Source: Streptomyces sp. NBC_01775
GTDB taxonomy: Bacteria > Actinomycetota > Actinomycetes > Streptomycetales > Streptomycetaceae
NCBI RefSeq assembly: GCF_035917675.1
Contig: NZ_CP109104.1
Location: forward strand, 6,944,001 to 7,008,000
Direction: 5' to 3'
DNA length: 64,000 nt
Made by a program: the position numbers and the translations under genes. Shown here one piece after another: positions 42,216 through 50,681 of this stretch; position 1 is the stretch's first letter; each line of letters opens with the position of its first letter. The notes beneath the pieces were generated by a model. It was not told the DNA's origin. It made no database searches and was given only the letters and a program-made list of their open reading frames with translations.

Positions 42216-43673
42216 TCAGCTTGAGCCGCGCCAGTCGGGGTCCTGGAAGAGCCCGGCGGCCATCGCGCCGGTCATCCCCGCGGCGGGCAGCCCGCCGCCG
42301 GGATGGGACCAGCCGCCCACCGCGTAAAGGCCCTCCAGCGCCGTCCGGTTGGCGGGGCGCAGGAACGCGCCGCCCGCGCCCGGTAGCGACGGCGGGGGCA
42401 CCAGTCCGCCGGGCGCACCGGTCTCCGCCTCGTTGTCGGCGGGCGTGCGCACCTCGTGCCACAGCAGGCGCCCGCTCAGCCCCAGCCCGGCCTCGTCGGC
42501 CGAGGCCAGCAGCTCTTCCGCGAGCCGCCGGGCCTCCTCCTCGGAGCGCACCGAGCCCACCGGCACCGGGAAGGACAGCACGGCCGATTCGTACGCGCCC
42601 TCCGGCCGCAGCGTGGGGTCGTCGGGCCGCAGTACGGTCAGCGGCCGGGCTGCGCCGTGCGCGCTGTGCACGACCGTGCGGTGCGGGGTGCCCTCGGGGC
42701 GCGCGCCGCGCAGCGCCAGCAGCACGGTGAGCCGGGCCATCCCCGGAGTGCTCCCCTCCGCCGCGCCCTGGCGCGCCACGGGCCCGCCGCCCGCGACCAC
42801 CGCGTCCGCCTCGACGCTCTCCCCGTCGTCCAGCTCCAGGCCGACGGCCCGCCCGTCCTTCTCGCGCACCCGGGCCACGCCGCTGCCGAAGCGGAAGGTG
42901 ACCCGGCGCCGGCGGCACCGCTCGTGGAGCGCGTCGGCCAGCGCGCGCATGCCGCCGCGTACGTACCAGGTGCCGAAGGTGTCCTCGATGTAGGCCAGCA
43001 CGGCGGCCTCCGCCGGGGTCCGGGCCGGATCCAGTCCGTGTGCCCAGGCGTAGGAGCCCAGCACGGCCGCCAGCCGCGGGTCGCGCAGCTCGTCGGCCGC
43101 CACCTCGGCGAGCGTCGGCGGACGCCGCCGCAGCAGGCCCTTCCTGCGGAGCGCCGGATAGGCGCCGTCGCGCGAGAGCGCCGCCCGCGAGGCGGGCTCC
43201 TCGCGCAAAGGCTCCTCCAGCAGCGGCCGGCGTACGGCCTCCCACGCCTCCCGCCCCCTGGTCAGCACCCCGGCCCACCGCTCGCCCGCACCTGCGCCGA
43301 GCGCCTCGTCCAGCGCGTCGACGACCTTGCCGCGCGAGGCGTTCGGCAGCGTGACGGAGCCGCTGGGGAAGTCGGGGCCGGGGAAGCCGCCCTCGGGGAA
43401 GATGTGGTGCGCGGTGACCGGGACCTCCGTCAACTCCACGCTGTCCTCCAGCCGTTCGCGGCCGGTCTTGACGAACAGGTCTCGGTGGACGGCGGGCAGG
43501 TGCAGCAGCCCCGGCCCCGTGTCGAAGGCGAAGCCCTCCCGCTCATAGCGCCGTAGGGCGCCTCCATAGGTGTCCGTGCGCTCGTGGACGACGACCTCGT
43601 GCCCGGCCACAGCCAGTCGCGCAGCCGCCGCCATCGCGCCCATTCCCGCGCCGATCACCGCGATACGTGCCAT
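42216..43673 (-). CDS. Phytoene-desaturase-like FAD-dependent oxidoreductase
   Basis: This 485-residue flavoprotein starts RIAVIGAGMGAMAAAARLAVAGHEVVVHERTDTYGGALRR, the dinucleotide-binding motif with the acidic ribose ligand and GG doublet of the CrtI/amine-oxidase superfamily, and ends GLYAVGGWSHPGGGLPAAGMTGAMAAGLF, the C-terminal FAD motif. EGFAFDTGPGLLHLPAVHRDLF is the CrtI-type substrate-side segment. No crtB, crtE or lycopene cyclase gene is in the window, so a carotenoid role is not supported; similar lone proteins in Streptomyces are of unknown function. It converges with the Tyr/Gly-rich membrane protein gene. Confidence 0.86.
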   Translation of the reverse strand: MARIAVIGAGMGAMAAAARLAVAGHEVVVHERTDTYGGALRRYEREGFAFDTGPGLLHLPAVHRDLFVKTGRERLEDSVELTEVPVTAHHIFPEGGFPGPDFPSGSVTLPNASRGKVVDALDEALGAGAGERWAGVLTRGREAWEAVRRPLLEEPLREEPASRAALSRDGAYPALRRKGLLRRRPPTLAEVAADELRDPRLAAVLGSYAWAHGLDPARTPAEAAVLAYIEDTFGTWYVRGGMRALADALHERCRRRRVTFRFGSGVARVREKDGRAVGLELDDGESVEADAVVAGGGPVARQGAAEGSTPGMARLTVLLALRGARPEGTPHRTVVHSAHGAARPLTVLRPDDPTLRPEGAYESAVLSFPVPVGSVRSEEEARRLAEELLASADEAGLGLSGRLLWHEVRTPADNEAETGAPGGLVPPPSLPGAGGAFLRPANRTALEGLYAVGGWSHPGGGLPAAGMTGAMAAGLFQDPDWRGSS

Positions 43674-44113
43674 GAGGAGCGACTCTAGCGAGCGGCGGTC
43701 ACCCTCCGGATCACCGGCCGGGGCAGTGCACGGAGCACCGGCCGGAGCACCGGCCGGGTCAGCGCCCGGTGTGCGGCGCGGACGGCGTGCTCCGTACGGG
43801 GGCCTACTGCTAGGTACAGCTACTCAGGCCCCCGGTTGAGTAGCCGCACGGATGGGCCCCGACCTGCGCGGACGGCAGAGTTGTCGGCACGGAAGGGGCG
43901 CGGCACCGATACCGCCGGCACGGGGCTGCGGAGCGGTGCTGACGACCCTTCCGGAACAGGGGGATCCGGGGGAACGAGCCGGGAGCCCGGGTGCGTGCCC
44001 GGGGTCCACGGCACGACCGGGGGACAAGGGGGGCAGGACGGCCGGTTCCGGTAGACCAGGCCGCTTCGCGGCCACGCGCGGCGGACCCCACGCCGCCGCG
44101 CGGTGGCCGTGGG
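43674..44113. other. Intergenic region with 12-bp repeats and competing hairpins
   Basis: The 440 bases hold no credible gene. GGATCACCGGCC (43708) and GGAGCACCGGCC (43732 and 43744) form a short repeat cluster. At 43798-43844 two hairpins compete: GGGGGCCT with AGGCCCCC, and GCTACTCA with TGAGTAGC, sharing base 43826. They may end the tetR operon or lie in the leader of the flavoprotein gene. The remainder is GC-rich, without recognisable signals. Confidence 0.6.
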
Positions 44114-44743
44114 TCACCGGGACCGGCCCCGGCCCCCCACCCGCCCCTGCAACAGCAGGGACAGTGCGCCGTGCACGTCCTCCAGCGAGCGCTCGGGCTG
44201 GAACGCCTTCCAGTCCAGCGCCGCCACCAGCACCATCCCCACCAGCGCCGCCGCCGTGAGCTGGATGTCGATGTCCTCGCTCAGCTCGCCCTCGGCCACA
44301 CCCGCGCGCAGCACGTCCTCCACCACGGCGACGGCCTGCTTGCGCACCACCATCAAGGTGTCGTTCCAGGCGCGGTTGGTACGCCACAGCTCCGCGACGT
44401 ACAGCTGGGTGAAGGCGGGGTAGCGGTCGATGAACAGCAGCCCGGCGCGGATCATCGCGTCCAGCGCGTCCACCCTGGTGCCGTCGTTCCCGGCGGTCCG
44501 GACGGCGGCCTCCCGCAGGTCGGCGGTGAGCAGTTCGACGCCGTGCCGCAGCAGCTCCTCGAACAGCTCGGTCTTGCTGGCGAAGTTGTAGTAGACCGTG
44601 CCCTTCGCGACCCCCGCGCGCTCGGCGATCTCCTCCACCGTCGTGGAGGAGAAGCCCTGCTCGGCGATGAGGGTGACGGCCGCCTGGAAGAGCTTGTCCC
44701 GGGTGGCACTGCGGCTGCGTGAAGGAGTACGGGCACTCGTCAT
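44114..44743 (-). CDS. TetR-family repressor
   Basis: This 209-residue regulator has the TetR helix-turn-helix at the N-terminus, TRDKLFQAAVTLIAEQGFSSTTVEEIAERAGVAKGTVYYNFASKTELFEEL (about 14-64), and a helical ligand/dimer domain (about 75-195, with FIDRYPAFTQLYVAELWRTNRAWND). ATG 44743 is chosen because the protein then begins MTSARTPSRSRSATRDK as in homologues; the frame is open a little further. It is the last gene of a leftward operon after the ABC ATPase and the YhgE-type permease, 55 bases away. The 26-bp palindrome at the operon promoter is its likely operator, so the operon would be self-regulated and induced by an unknown ligand. Confidence 0.9.
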   Translation of the reverse strand: MTSARTPSRSRSATRDKLFQAAVTLIAEQGFSSTTVEEIAERAGVAKGTVYYNFASKTELFEELLRHGVELLTADLREAAVRTAGNDGTRVDALDAMIRAGLLFIDRYPAFTQLYVAELWRTNRAWNDTLMVVRKQAVAVVEDVLRAGVAEGELSEDIDIQLTAAALVGMVLVAALDWKAFQPERSLEDVHGALSLLLQGRVGGRGRSR

Positions 44744-44798
44744 GCGGTCATTCTCCACTCGGATCATGGGTCTCCCGACAACGAGTTGTCCGTACGCC

Positions 44799-47015
44799 TC
44801 ACAACGAGATCTCCGGGCGCAGCCGGTCCAGCGTCCACACCTGCTTACGGCGCGCGGTGACCGCGGTCAGCGCCAGGGCGCCCACCGTGAAGGCGGACAG
44901 CACCGCGCACGCCCGCCACACCGGCCACAGCTCCCCGCCGGTGATCAGGTGCCGCAGCCCTTCCACGACGTAGCTCATCGGCAAGAACGGGTGCAGCGCG
45001 TTGAAGAACCCGGGGCTGGTCTGGATCGGGTAGGTGCCGCCGGCCGAGGTCAGCTGGAGCATCAGCATCGCCAGTACGAGGATCCGCCCGGCGGGCCCGA
45101 AGCGGGCGTTGAGGAACTGCACGATGCTGGTGAAGCACGCCGTGACCAGCAGCAGGAAGCCCACCGTGCCCGCACCGCGCGCCATCTCCAGGCCCAGCCC
45201 CCAGTGCAGCACGCTCATCAGCGCGGCCACCTGGGCGACCCCGATCGCGGCCACCGGCAGCCAGCCCGCCAGCGCGATCCGCCAGGACGGCGCACCGGCC
45301 GCCAGCGCCCGCTTGTTGAGCGGCTGGAGCAGCATGTACGCGATCATCGCGCCGACCCAGAGTGAGAGCGGGATGAAGTACGGGGCGAATCCGGTGCCGT
45401 AGTTGGGCGCGGTGTGGGCCTTGCCGGAGTTGAGTCCCACCGGGTCGGCCATGACGCCGGTGCGGTCGGAGCGCTCCTTCTTGCCGTAGTCGGGGATCTG
45501 CCCGGCCCCGTCGTGCAGCCCCCCGGCCAGCTTGCCCGAGCCGTCGGCGAGTTTGACCATGCCGCCCTTCAGCGAGCCGGCGCCGTCGGTGAGTTTGCCC
45601 AGGCCGGTGTCGAGTTCGGCGGCCCCGCTCTTGGCGGTGCCGAGCCCGGAGTGGAGGGTGCCCGCGCCCTTGGAGACCTGGTGGGCGCCCTTGTTGAGGG
45701 TGTTGATCTGGTGCACCGCCTTGTCCATGTCCTGCTGGAGGTGCGGGGCACGCCGGGCGAGGAGGGTCGCCTTCTTGTCGAGGTCGTCGAGATGGCCGCC
45801 CAGCTCGGCGAGGTTCTTGCGGTTCTTGACGAAGCCGTTCACGTCATCGGCCACGCCGGCGGACCGCTCGGCCGCGTCGACCGCCTTCTTCAGGTCGGCG
45901 CAGGAGCTGTCGGGGCCGGGTTTGGCGGGCGGCCGGGGCTTGGCCGAGGACGCCTGGCCGGGAGCGGCGCCGGTCCCGGCGCCCGGAGCGGACGAGCCGG
46001 GCGAGGGCGCGCCGGGTGAGGCGGCCGGGGCCGTCGGGGCGCCCTTGGACGGTGCGCCCTTGCCGCAGCGTGCCTCGTACAGCGTCGAGAGGGTGTCGGC
46101 CGCCTCCCGCGAGTCGGTCTGCGCCCGCCGGGCCGCTCCGGGCAGCTTGTCCAGGTTCTCCTTGAGCGTCTTGCTCGTTCGGGCGACACCACGTGCGGCC
46201 TTGCCGATCTCGCCGCTGTGCTCCTTGAGGAAGGGCCGGACGTCATTGGCGGCGCCGTTGACCTTGTCGGCCAGCTTCTGGGTGCCCTTGGCGACCTTGC
46301 CCGAGCCCTTCTTGAGGGAGCCCGCGCCCTTGTGCAGCCGGGCCGTGCCGCTCTTGAGGCTGCCGCTGCCGTCCTCCGCGTCGCCGAGGCCGCTCTTCAG
46401 CTTGCCGGCACCCTTCTCGGCCTTGCCGATGCCGTCGCCCAGGTCGTCGGCGCCCTTCGCGGCCTTGGCCGTCTTGCCGTGCAGCGTCGAGAAGGACATG
46501 TAGATCTTGTCGTAGAAGCCGCGCGAGACCTTGCTGGAGGCGGCGGCGCGCACCTCGGAGAAGACGCTGCGGGATATCTGCCCGACGATGTAGTTGTTGG
46601 CGTCGTTGGCCCGCACCTTCAGCGCGCCGGTCTCGGGAGAGTCGCCGGAGCTGGAGGAGACCCGCTTGCTGAAGTCGGAGGGCACGGTCAGCGACAGGTA
46701 GTAGCGCCCGTCCTCGACCCCCTTGCGCGCGTCGGCCGCGCTCGTCTCGTGCCAGTCGAAGGAGTCGCTGTCGTGCAGCCCCTTCACGATGGAGTCGCCG
46801 GCCGCCACCTTCTCGCCCTTGACGGTGGCGCCCTGGTCGCTGTTCACCAGGGCGACCGGAACCTTGTCCAGGCGGTCGTAGGGGTCCCAGAAGGACCACA
46901 GGTACAGCGCCCCGTACAGCAGCGGCAGCAGCAGCATCGCGGCCATCGCGGCGCGCGGCAGCCGCCCCCTCCCGAACCGCTTCAGCTCAAGCGCGGCTAG
47001 CTTCGGCGAGCGCAT
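44799..47015 (-). CDS. YhgE/Pip-type ABC-2 membrane protein
   Basis: This 738-residue membrane protein has one helix near the N-terminus (AAMAAMLLLPLLYGALYLWSF, about 22-42), a large extracellular domain of about 500 residues and five or six helices at the C-terminus (FIPLSLWVGAMIAYMLLQ onwards). The outer domain begins VPVALVNSDQGATVKGEKVAAGDSIVKGL, the YhgE/Pip signature, and carries long runs of heptad-like GAGxLxxGxxxLxxG repeats (about 195-260 and 430-505). A Pro/Ala/Ser/Gly insert (about 318-365) lies between two Cys. Relatives include the phage infection protein Pip and the type VII-linked EsaA. It overlaps the ABC gene by 29 bases, so the two probably form one transporter. Confidence 0.9.
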   Translation of the reverse strand: MRSPKLAALELKRFGRGRLPRAAMAAMLLLPLLYGALYLWSFWDPYDRLDKVPVALVNSDQGATVKGEKVAAGDSIVKGLHDSDSFDWHETSAADARKGVEDGRYYLSLTVPSDFSKRVSSSSGDSPETGALKVRANDANNYIVGQISRSVFSEVRAAASSKVSRGFYDKIYMSFSTLHGKTAKAAKGADDLGDGIGKAEKGAGKLKSGLGDAEDGSGSLKSGTARLHKGAGSLKKGSGKVAKGTQKLADKVNGAANDVRPFLKEHSGEIGKAARGVARTSKTLKENLDKLPGAARRAQTDSREAADTLSTLYEARCGKGAPSKGAPTAPAASPGAPSPGSSAPGAGTGAAPGQASSAKPRPPAKPGPDSSCADLKKAVDAAERSAGVADDVNGFVKNRKNLAELGGHLDDLDKKATLLARRAPHLQQDMDKAVHQINTLNKGAHQVSKGAGTLHSGLGTAKSGAAELDTGLGKLTDGAGSLKGGMVKLADGSGKLAGGLHDGAGQIPDYGKKERSDRTGVMADPVGLNSGKAHTAPNYGTGFAPYFIPLSLWVGAMIAYMLLQPLNKRALAAGAPSWRIALAGWLPVAAIGVAQVAALMSVLHWGLGLEMARGAGTVGFLLLVTACFTSIVQFLNARFGPAGRILVLAMLMLQLTSAGGTYPIQTSPGFFNALHPFLPMSYVVEGLRHLITGGELWPVWRACAVLSAFTVGALALTAVTARRKQVWTLDRLRPEISL

Positions 47016-47835
47016 CGGCCGCCCCTCCCTTTCCGTTCATGTCGTCCCGGCCACTCGCGCCCTCCGGGCCGTCCTCGCCGGGCCCGGCCCCTTCGCCCCC
47101 GCTCTCGTCCGCGCCCTGACCGCCCGGCGCCTCGGCCTCCGTGCGGACCACCACCGCGCCCAGATCGTCGGGCGGCGGCTCGCTGCACACCGCCAGCACC
47201 GTCGTCCCGGCGTCCGCGACCGAGCGCAACCGCGCCCAGGCCGCGGCGCGTTCCTCCTCCGACAGCTTCAGATCCAGGTCGTCGACGGCCAGCAGCCGCG
47301 GCTCGCCCAGCAGCGCGAGCGCCAGCGAGAGCCGCAGCCCGGCGGGGCGCTCCAGCTCCCGCACCGGCGTGCGCCCGCCCCTGGGCAGGGCGTCCAGATC
47401 GAGGCCTGCCGCCTCCAGCGCGGCCTCCAGGCGGGCGCGGCTCGCGGCGGCGCGCTCGGCGCGCGGGCGCAGCAAGGAGCGCACCGGGTTGCCGAACCGG
47501 CGCTGGAGCAGGACGCGTTCGCGCAGCTGCTCGGTGACGGTCAGCGCGGGGTCGAGGTCGTTGACGCCGGGGACGGGGCCCAGGGCGCTGACGCGGCGCA
47601 CGGCCGACAGGCGCTTGGGCAGCGGGTGCCCGGCGACCTTCGCATGGCCCTCGTCCGCCTTCATCCGGCCGGTGAGCGAGAGCAGCAGACAGGTGCGCCC
47701 GGAGCCGGAGGGCCCCGCCAGCGCGATGAGCGAGCCGGGCCCGGCGGCGAAGGTGACGCCGCCGAAGATCCGGCCGCGCGGCCCCTGAAGTCCGAAGTTC
47801 TCCGCCGAGACGGCGGCTCCCCGACCCTGTGTCAC
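46987..47835 (-). CDS. Degenerate ABC transporter ATP-binding protein
   Basis: This 282-residue protein has an ABC ATPase outline but altered catalytic motifs. Walker A reads GPSGSGRT, with Arg (R47) in place of the essential Lys; the expected LSGGQ signature is replaced by ELERPAGLRLSLALALL, and Walker B is LLAVDDLDLKL with Asp where the catalytic Glu is expected. The C-terminal 40 residues are acidic and Gly-rich. It may bind but hydrolyse ATP poorly, or serve as a regulatory partner for the YhgE-type permease encoded by the overlapping gene. GTG 47835 follows AAGGAG by 6 bases, just downstream of the operator palindrome. Confidence 0.85.
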   Translation of the reverse strand: MTQGRGAAVSAENFGLQGPRGRIFGGVTFAAGPGSLIALAGPSGSGRTCLLLSLTGRMKADEGHAKVAGHPLPKRLSAVRRVSALGPVPGVNDLDPALTVTEQLRERVLLQRRFGNPVRSLLRPRAERAAASRARLEAALEAAGLDLDALPRGGRTPVRELERPAGLRLSLALALLGEPRLLAVDDLDLKLSEEERAAAWARLRSVADAGTTVLAVCSEPPPDDLGAVVVRTEAEAPGGQGADESGGEGAGPGEDGPEGASGRDDMNGKGGAADALAEASRA

Positions 47836-47847
47836 GGGCCTCTCCTT

Positions 47848-47873
47848 CTTTGAACTGACCGGTCAGTTCAAAG
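47848..47873 (-). promoter_or_regulatory. 26-bp perfect palindrome, TetR operator
   Basis: CTTTGAACTGACC is followed directly by its exact reverse complement. The palindrome ends 12 bases before the ABC gene start and lies just downstream of TTGACC/CATACT promoter-like hexamers on the minus strand. The TetR gene at the end of the operon is the obvious binder. Confidence 0.9.
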
Positions 47874-48034
47874 TATGCAGCACGCCGTGCCGCCTGGGTC
47901 AAGCAGCCCCTGGCGTGGAGCTGTCAGGTGCGGTGTTTGCGCAGGTCAGCACGGATTGTCAGTGGCATGCGTCACGATGTGCACATACGGCCGATTCTTC
48001 TGAACCGGCAACCGCCGACGGGAGGTTGATTCAC

Positions 48035-48631
48035 GTGATGCGACCTTCTCGGGGTGCGCACCCGGCGCCCCCGCAGCCGACAGCGCAGCCCGCGAGCCGT
48101 ACCGACCAGGTGCCCGACATCCACCCGGTGCTCCGCAGAGCCACCGCACCGCCCGCCGCGCTAGACCTGCTCGCCCAGGCCCAGCACGGCCTGGACGAGG
48201 CGCAGGCCATGGAGACCGCCAACGAGCGCTATGCCACGGCCCACCTCGCGGCCCTGCGCACCGCCGCCGCCGTCCTCGCCGTACGCGGCAGACCCGAGCT
48301 GGAGCCCGCCCGCAGGCGCGGCGCCCCGCCCCGCCGCACCCGACGCGCCGGCATCCGCAGCGCCTGGGAGGTGCTGCCCGAGGTCGCACCCGAACTGGCC
48401 GAGTGGAGCGCGCTGTTCGCCTCCGGAGCCCAGCGCAGAGCCCGCGCCGAAGCGGGCATCAAGGGCGCCGCGAGCTGGCACGAGGCCGACGGGCTGGTCC
48501 GGGACGCCGGGATGTTCCTGCGCCTGGTCGAGCGCATGCTCGTCTCCCAGCCCGCGCTCCCGCAGCCGCGCGTCGCCCCCGGCGACGAGCAGCTCACCCG
48601 GCACCCGCCTCCCGACCGCCGCGCGGGATGA
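48035..48631 (+). CDS. SAV_6107-family HEPN domain protein
   Basis: This 198-residue protein contains a helical HEPN-like domain (about 40-165). LDLLAQAQHGLDEAQAMETANERYATAHLAALRTAAAVLAVRGRPE is the first helical pair, RIRSAWEVLPEVAPELAEWSALFASGAQRRARAEAG the central part and EADGLVRDAGMFLRLVERMLVSQPALPQPR the last. HEPN domains often bind or cut RNA, but I cannot point to an RxxxxH catalytic motif here with certainty, so an RNase role is unsupported. GTG 48035 follows GGAGG by 9 bases; the frame is open to 47915 but without a binding site. It is divergent from the ABC/YhgE/TetR operon. Confidence 0.82.
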   Translation: MMRPSRGAHPAPPQPTAQPASRTDQVPDIHPVLRRATAPPAALDLLAQAQHGLDEAQAMETANERYATAHLAALRTAAAVLAVRGRPELEPARRRGAPPRRTRRAGIRSAWEVLPEVAPELAEWSALFASGAQRRARAEAGIKGAASWHEADGLVRDAGMFLRLVERMLVSQPALPQPRVAPGDEQLTRHPPPDRRAG

Positions 48632-48763
48632 GCACACCCCGCAGGTCGGGGACGGTGCGCAGGGGCCGTCCAGGGGCGTGCGCCGGGGCGCCCACCGGGC
48701 GGCCCGGGCGGGCCCCGAGGCAATAGGGTGGGAGTGCCCGTCACTGAGCCGAGGAGCAGCCGC

Positions 48764-49540
48764 ATGTCCCGCCCCAGCGCAACCCTCCGTACCGCCGTGG
48801 TCTGGGACGTCCTGCGAGGAGCCCTCGACCAGCGCGTCAAGCTGTCTGACCGCACCGAGCTGGAGGTCCTCGACACCGGCGGCGGCACCGGCAACTTCGC
48901 CGTGCCCGTCGCCCGCCTCGGCCACCGCGTCACCGTCGTCGACCCCAGCCCCAACGCCCTGTTCGCGCTGGAGCGCCGCGCGGCGGAGGCCGGCGTCGCC
49001 GACCGGGTGCGCGGCGTGCAGGGCGACGCCCACGGCCTCTTCGACGTCGCGGAGCGCGGCGCCTACGACGCCGTGCTCTGCCACGGCGTCCTGGAGTACG
49101 TCGACGACCCGGCGGAGGGCGTGCGCAACGCGGTCGCGGCCCTGCGCCCGGATGGCGGCACGCTCAGCGTCCTGGCCTCCGGGCTCGGTGGAGCCGTGCT
49201 CGCGCGGGCGCTGGCCGGACACTTCGCCGAAGCACGCCAGGCCCTCACCTCGGCCGACGGCCGGTGGGGCGAGAGCGACCCGATGCCCCGCCGCTTCACC
49301 CCCGAACAGCTCACGGCCCTGGTCACGGGCACCGGCCTGGAGGTCGTCTCCGTCCACGGCGTACGGATCTTCGCCGACCTGGTCCCCGGCGCCCTGGTGG
49401 ACACCGGAACGGACGCACAGGAGGCGCTCACCAGGCTGGAGGCCGCCGCGGCCGAGCTGCCGGACTTCCAGTCGATCGCCGGCCAGCTCCACGTTCTCGC
49501 CGAGGTCCCGCCCCGGGCCGCGGGGGCCCACCAGGGCTGA
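48764..49540 (+). CDS. Class I SAM-dependent methyltransferase
   Basis: This 258-residue Rossmann-fold enzyme starts at ATG 48764, with GAGGAG 7 bases upstream and a TAGGGT -10 at 48724. Motif I reads ELEVLDTGGGTGNFAVPVARLGHRVTVVDPSPNAL (about 28-62, SAM-binding Gly loop and acidic end of strand 2), then GDAHGLFDVAERGAYDAVLCHGVLEYVDDPAEGVRNAVAALRPDGGTLSVLA. PRRFTPEQLTALVTGTGLEVVSVHGVRIFADL is the C-terminal UbiE/SmtA-like region. The substrate is unknown; close relatives are annotated as generic methyltransferases, and the tRNA cmo5U-type reading CmoM-like GVLEYV motif is a possible alternative. Confidence 0.87.
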   Translation: MSRPSATLRTAVVWDVLRGALDQRVKLSDRTELEVLDTGGGTGNFAVPVARLGHRVTVVDPSPNALFALERRAAEAGVADRVRGVQGDAHGLFDVAERGAYDAVLCHGVLEYVDDPAEGVRNAVAALRPDGGTLSVLASGLGGAVLARALAGHFAEARQALTSADGRWGESDPMPRRFTPEQLTALVTGTGLEVVSVHGVRIFADLVPGALVDTGTDAQEALTRLEAAAAELPDFQSIAGQLHVLAEVPPRAAGAHQG

Positions 49541-49800
49541 TCGTCCCGGTCACGGGCCGCCCGGCTGGCTCTCGCCCGCCCGATCATCAGCTACGCGCCG
49601 TATGATCGAGGCACACCGTCCGGCATGGCGGAAAGGCGGCGAGGGAATGTACGGAACACGTCGCTCAGCGCCACCGTCCGGCATGTCGGGCTTGGTGGGA
49701 GGAATTGGCGTAGAGGGGCGGGTTTCACGGGGGCGATTCCCTGCCTATCCTTTAAGGGTCGCATCCGGTCGCCCCCGCGACCGACGAGTAGGAGGACTCC

Positions 49801-50229
49801 GTGCCGCTCTCTGAGCACGAGCAGCGCATGCTCGAGCAGATGGAGCGAGCGCTGTACGCCGAAGATCCCAAGTTCGCGACAGCGCTCGAAGGAAGTGAGC
49901 TGCGCCGGTACACCCGCAGGCGGGTCTATCAAGCGGTCGCGGGCTTTCTGGTGGGTATCGCGCTCCTCATGGCCGGGATGGTCGCTCAGCAGATCTGGAT
50001 CAGCGTGGTGGGCTTCCTCGTGATGCTCGGGTGCGCTGTGCTCGCGGTGACCAGCTGGCGGAAAGCCCCGAAAGCGGGCGAGCAGCAGGGCGAGGGCCAA
50101 GCGGCACAGAGCGGTCCGGGTGCCGAAGGCAGTGGCAAGCGGCAGTCCGGCAGACAGCAGCCCAGGGCCCGCCGGTCGATGATGAACCGCATCGAGGAGC
50201 GGTGGCAACGCCGCCGCGACGAGGGCTGA
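49801..50229 (+). CDS. DUF3040 membrane protein
   Basis: This 142-residue protein begins VPLSEHEQRMLEQMERALYAEDPKFATALEGSELRRYTRRR, the hallmark of DUF3040, then has two membrane helices, VYQAVAGFLVGIALLMAGMVAQQ (about 44-66) and WISVVGFLVMLGCAVLAVTSW (about 69-89), and a basic, Gln/Gly-rich cytosolic tail. It is an actinobacteria-specific family without known function, usually found near the division and cell-wall cluster. GTG 49801 follows GGAGG by 5 bases. It converges with the transglutaminase gene across a repeat-rich gap. Confidence 0.9.
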   Translation: MPLSEHEQRMLEQMERALYAEDPKFATALEGSELRRYTRRRVYQAVAGFLVGIALLMAGMVAQQIWISVVGFLVMLGCAVLAVTSWRKAPKAGEQQGEGQAAQSGPGAEGSGKRQSGRQQPRARRSMMNRIEERWQRRRDEG

Positions 50230-50681
50230 CCGCGCGCTCCGGCACCCCCACAGCCCCACCCGTGGCCCCCAACCGGGGGCCACACCCATGTCGCCCCCCT
50301 CCCCGCCACGACGGCGCTCAGCCACCGGCTACGACTTCGGCCCCCCTTCCCGCCGCGACGGCGCTCGGCCGCCGGCTACGTGCTCGGCGGTGCCGGACGC
50401 CCCTTTTCCCCGCCGGGACGGCGGGCTCGGGCCCTCGCTGCGGGGGCACCCTTCTTCCCGCCGCGACGGCGCTCAGCCACCGGCTACGTGCTCGGCGGTG
50501 CCGCACCGGCGCGCGCCGGTGCGGCACCGCCGGTCTGCGCCGTTTCGCGTCCCGCCGTCGCGGCGGGAAAGAGGGCACCGCCCCGCCCTCGCGGCGGGAA
50601 AGAGGGCACCGCCCCGCCCTCGCGGCGGGAAAGGAAGGGGCACCGTCCCACCCTCGCGGCGGGGGAAAAGGGGCCGGCCCC
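50230..50681. repeat. Intergenic field of GC-rich tandem hairpin repeats
   Basis: This 452-base gap between convergent genes is almost entirely repeats. CCCGCCGCGACGGCGCTC-type units start near 50301, 50350 and 50458, the second and third followed by the shared GGCTACGTGCTCGGCGGTGCCG. In the other half, CCGCCCTCGCGGCGGG plus AAAGAGGGCACCG is repeated with a 31-base period at 50552, 50583 and, slightly altered, 50614 and 50649. Most units contain a small perfect hairpin such as CCCGCCG-TCG-CGGCGGG at 50551-50567. The left and right halves are partly inverted copies. No unit resembles a CRISPR repeat, and frames through it do not look coding. Confidence 0.85.

Noticed and set aside
42216..43673. 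Carotenoid biosynthesis locus
   Set aside because: Only one CrtI-like flavoprotein is present; no phytoene synthase, GGPP synthase or cyclase.
48035..48631. HEPN toxin of a toxin-antitoxin pair
   Set aside because: No partner antitoxin gene of the MNT type is adjacent, and the catalytic RNase motif is not clear.
50551..50673. CRISPR-like regular repeats
   Set aside because: The units are contiguous 31-base repeats without unique spacers, and no cas genes are in the window.
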